A stretch of 9,982 nt of DNA from assembly GCA_028292785.1 (NCBI GenBank), contig JAQGLQ010000136.1, positions 1-9,982 of the forward strand, given 5' to 3'. This DNA comes from Noviherbaspirillum sp. Its GTDB lineage: Bacteria > Pseudomonadota > Gammaproteobacteria > Burkholderiales > Burkholderiaceae. The notes under the pieces were generated by a model. That model searched no databases. It saw only the letters and a program-made list of their open reading frames with translations, and was not told the DNA's origin. Below are positions 7,875-9,982 of the stretch, in pieces (positions within the stretch are counted from its first letter, which is position 1; each line of letters begins with the position of its first letter). The position numbers and the translations under genes were made by a program.

Positions 7875-7902
7875 GGGACTGGTAGCGCGGGACTAGTGGC
7901 GC
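7875..7902. repeat. Imperfect 14-bp tandem duplication at the junction of the two M16 genes
   Basis: GGGACTGGTAGCGC (7875-7888) is followed directly by GGGACTAGTGGCGC (7889-7902); 12 of 14 positions agree. One unit contains the TAG stop codon of the catalytic M16 gene (7895-7893, minus strand), the other lies in the intergenic gap. It looks like an old local duplication; 14 is not a multiple of three, so it may have reset the C-terminal end of the protein. Confidence 0.55.
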
Positions 7903-9257
7903 ATGCCGGCCGGCGGAGCCTTCTTCTCGGACAAAGGCAAGGGGACGAGGGTGGCGATCGTCAGCGCATCGTCGCCGAAATACTTGCCTGCAACCGCCTG
8001 CACCTGCGGCGCGGTGACCGCCTTCAGCTTCTCGATGATCCTGTCGATGTTGGTATGCGAGAGCCCGGTCATTTCCATCACGCCGATTTCCATCGCCTGG
8101 CCGAAACTGGAATCGCGTTTGTAGATCTGCCCCGCGATCAGCTGGGTCTTGACGCGTTGCAGTTCCTCTTCCGATACGCCTTCGCGGGCGATGCGTTCGA
8201 CTTCGGCGCGCAGCAGCTTTTCGAGCTGCTCCGTGGTCGTGCCGGCGGCCGGCGTGCCATCGAGCAGGAACTGCACCGCGCCGCGCGCGATGCCGGAATA
8301 ACCCGCCCCCACCGAATTGGCGGCGCGGTCGGTGCGCACCAGCTTGGCATTCAGGCGCGCATTGTCGTAGCCGTCGAGCACGGCTGCCAGCACTTCAAGC
8401 GCATAGGCGTCCTGATCCTTCTCGACATCGCGCAGCGCGGGCACCTTGAAGGCCAGCGTGACGTAGGGATTTTCGGCCGGTGCTTTCACAGTGACGCGCT
8501 TGATGCCGCGCTGGGGCGGCTCATCCTGCGGCTTGCGATGCGGCAGCTTCTTCGCCGGGATCTTGCCGAAATGTTTTTGCGCCAGGGAATATACCTGCGC
8601 GGCATCGACGTCGCCGGCCACGACCAGGGTGGCATTATTGGGCGCATACCAGGTCTGGTACCACGCCCTCACATCGTCGAGCGTCATGTTCTGCAGATCG
8701 CTCATCCAGCCGACGATCGGATGCTGATACGGGTGCGCGGCGAAAGCGGTCGCGTTGAGCGCTTCATATACCAGCCCGGTCGGCTGGTCCTCGGTTCGCC
8801 AGCGGCGTTCTTCCATCACGACCCGGATTTCCTTGGCGAATTCATCTTGATTGAAGGTCAGGTTTGCCATGCGCTCGGCTTCGAGTTCCATGACTTTTTC
8901 AAGCCTGGATTTTTCGAGCTGCTGGAAATAGGCGGTGTAATCCTTGCTGGTGAATGCATTCTCGCGCCCGCCCAATGCAGCCACGCGCTTGCTGAATTCG
9001 CCGGCCTCGAGCTTCCTGGTTCCCTTGAACATCATGTGTTCGAGAACATGGGCCACGCCGGTGGTGCCGTTTTTCTCGTCGATCGATCCGACCTTGTACC
9101 AGACCATCTGCGCAACGGTCGGGGCGCGATGGTCTTCCTTCACGATGACTTTCATGCCGTTCTTCAGCATGAATTCCTTGGCGGGCTCCGAATACGCGGC
9201 GGACGGCGCGAAGGAAAGCGCCCACACGCATAGCAATGCAGTGATCCGAAAGTTCAT
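7893..9257 (-). CDS. Catalytic M16 zinc metallopeptidase, exported
   Basis: A 454-residue M16 peptidase. The inverted zinc motif HVLEH gives zinc ligands H70 and H74 and catalytic E73; the distal glutamate ligand is E150 (or E149) in VVMEERRW, at the usual distance of about 75 residues. A Sec signal peptide (about residues 1-23, MNFRITALLCVWALSFAPSA then AYS) points to the periplasm. The N-terminal M16 domain spans about 25-185 and the second, inactive M16 domain about 190-430. ATG at 9257 was chosen because the signal peptide begins there; the frame stays open upstream but without family sequence, and crosses the ftsY start. It heads the minus-strand operon with the non-catalytic partner, rsmD, coaD and ferredoxin, and is divergent from ftsY by 88 bp. 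Physiological substrates are not known; such pairs are widely conserved next to ftsY in betaproteobacteria. Confidence 0.95.
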   Translation of the reverse strand: MNFRITALLCVWALSFAPSAAYSEPAKEFMLKNGMKVIVKEDHRAPTVAQMVWYKVGSIDEKNGTTGVAHVLEHMMFKGTRKLEAGEFSKRVAALGGRENAFTSKDYTAYFQQLEKSRLEKVMELEAERMANLTFNQDEFAKEIRVVMEERRWRTEDQPTGLVYEALNATAFAAHPYQHPIVGWMSDLQNMTLDDVRAWYQTWYAPNNATLVVAGDVDAAQVYSLAQKHFGKIPAKKLPHRKPQDEPPQRGIKRVTVKAPAENPYVTLAFKVPALRDVEKDQDAYALEVLAAVLDGYDNARLNAKLVRTDRAANSVGAGYSGIARGAVQFLLDGTPAAGTTTEQLEKLLRAEVERIAREGVSEEELQRVKTQLIAGQIYKRDSSFGQAMEIGVMEMTGLSHTNIDRIIEKLKAVTAPQVQAVAGKYFGDDALTIATLVPLPLSEKKAPPAGMRH

Positions 9258-9345
9258 AGTCTGTGCTCTGTTAGAATGTGGTTGATTGTATCTTCTTTCG
9301 GTAATGCCCTCGCAGGCGCCGCTGACCGCATTCCTTCCTATTCCG
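9258..9345. promoter_or_regulatory. Divergent promoter region of ftsY and the M16 operon
   Basis: The 88-bp gap must carry promoters for both directions unless ftsY is read from further upstream. On the minus strand TACAAT (9290-9285) is a good -10; on the plus strand TAGAAT (9272-9277) is another. Neither has a convincing -35 at standard spacing. The ftsY start shows no purine-rich ribosome-binding site (the preceding bases are C/T-rich). Confidence 0.35.
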
Positions 9346-9982
9346 ATGTTTAGTTTCTTCAAGAAAAAATCAAAAGATCCGTCGGCGGCCGAGCCGGAAA
9401 ACGCGCAGGCGCCCCTGCCCGAGCCTGTCCTGGAGACGAGTCCGGACGCGTCGGCGGACACTCAGTCCCCCGAACAGACACGGTTCGGCTTCTTCCGCAA
9501 AAAGGCGAAAGATGCGCCGAAAGATGAGCCGGATACGGACGCGACGTCGTCTGCGCCTGACGCGGATGCGAACCGGCCTTCCCGGCCGTCTGTTGTTGAG
9601 CCGGCTCCGGAGGAAATCGTTCCGCCCGCCCCGCGCCTGGCCGATGAAAAACAGTCCTGGATGCAACGGCTCAAAGCCGGCCTGTCGAAGACGTCCTCGA
9701 ACCTGACCACGCTGTTCGTCGGCGCCAAGATCGATGACGACCTTTACGATGAGCTGGAATCGGCGCTGCTGATGTCGGATGCAGGCGTGGAAGCCACCCG
9801 ATTCCTGCTCGATTCACTGAAGAAAAAGGTGAAGGACGGACGGCTTACCGAAGCCGCGCAGGTCAAGGCCGCGCTGCGCGACCTGCTCCTCGATTTGCTC
9901 AGGCCCTTGCAGAAACCGATGGTGCTGGGCCGCCACCAGCCGATGGTGACGATGATCGCCGGTGTCAACGGCGCCGGCAAGA
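9346..9982 (+). CDS. ftsY: Signal recognition particle receptor FtsY, N-terminal part
   Basis: The first 212 codons of the SRP receptor GTPase, which docks ribosome-nascent chain complexes at the inner membrane. The gene is cut by the right edge. Order: MFSFFKKKSKD (1-11), a Pro/Glu/Ala-rich linker, a second RFGFFRKKAKD (46-56), another acidic linker (57-100), then the N domain from about 103 (SWMQRLKAGLSKTSSNL) through the helical bundle with DDDLYDELESALLMSDAGV (130-148). It ends in GVNGAGK (206-212), the start of the G-domain P-loop. The doubled FxFF+KK motif suggests a repeated membrane-binding element. No ribosome-binding site is evident before the ATG, but the N-terminus is family-typical. 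The gene order ftsY / M16 pair / rsmD is common in Burkholderiales. Confidence 0.96.
   Translation, partial: MFSFFKKKSKDPSAAEPENAQAPLPEPVLETSPDASADTQSPEQTRFGFFRKKAKDAPKDEPDTDATSSAPDADANRPSRPSVVEPAPEEIVPPAPRLADEKQSWMQRLKAGLSKTSSNLTTLFVGAKIDDDLYDELESALLMSDAGVEATRFLLDSLKKKVKDGRLTEAAQVKAALRDLLLDLLRPLQKPMVLGRHQPMVTMIAGVNGAGK

Noticed and set aside
6879..9233. A very long open frame on the plus strand (over 780 codons) opposite the two M16 peptidase genes.
   Set aside because: It is antisense to two well-supported peptidase genes and spans the gap between them. Its translation has no recognisable domain and it follows from high-GC codon bias in the opposite strand.

Overview
The window looks like chromosomal DNA of a GC-rich betaproteobacterium, most likely Burkholderiales and perhaps the Oxalobacteraceae side. 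The basis is the gene order in the right half (ftsY diverging from two M16 peptidase genes, then rsmD, coaD and an Alvin-type ferredoxin) and the protein sequences. The genus is inference; no search was run.

Left part (1-3627) is an aromatic-catabolism island. Four minus-strand genes run in the order Rieske oxygenase large subunit, small subunit, Rieske ferredoxin, and the start of a LigW-like metal-dependent decarboxylase that leaves the window at base 1. A divergent IclR-family regulator lies across a 368-bp, AT-richer intergenic region that holds promoter-like sequences, an imperfect palindrome and repeated TATRTGGGA-like elements. No ferredoxin reductase or diol dehydrogenase is visible; they would have to lie beyond base 1 or elsewhere. 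A hairpin plus T-run resembling an intrinsic terminator sits inside the operon, between small subunit and ferredoxin.

Middle part (3628-5122): a gene-free spacer of about 260 bp with mutually exclusive inverted repeats, a tiny glycine-rich outer-membrane lipoprotein gene (minus), and a divergent MOSC-domain protein of the YcbX/mARC type (plus).

Right part (5123-9982) is a housekeeping block. A compact minus-strand operon encodes a catalytic M16 zinc peptidase, its non-catalytic M16 partner, RsmD (16S rRNA methyltransferase), CoaD (coenzyme A biosynthesis) and an 8Fe-8S type ferredoxin. ftsY, the SRP receptor, diverges from it and is cut by the right edge just inside its P-loop.

No mobile element, CRISPR array, tRNA or rRNA was recognised. 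The most worthwhile leads are the substrate of the oxygenase/decarboxylase operon, the intra-operon terminator-like hairpin, the candidate operators before the IclR gene, and the duplicated membrane-targeting motif at the FtsY N-terminus.
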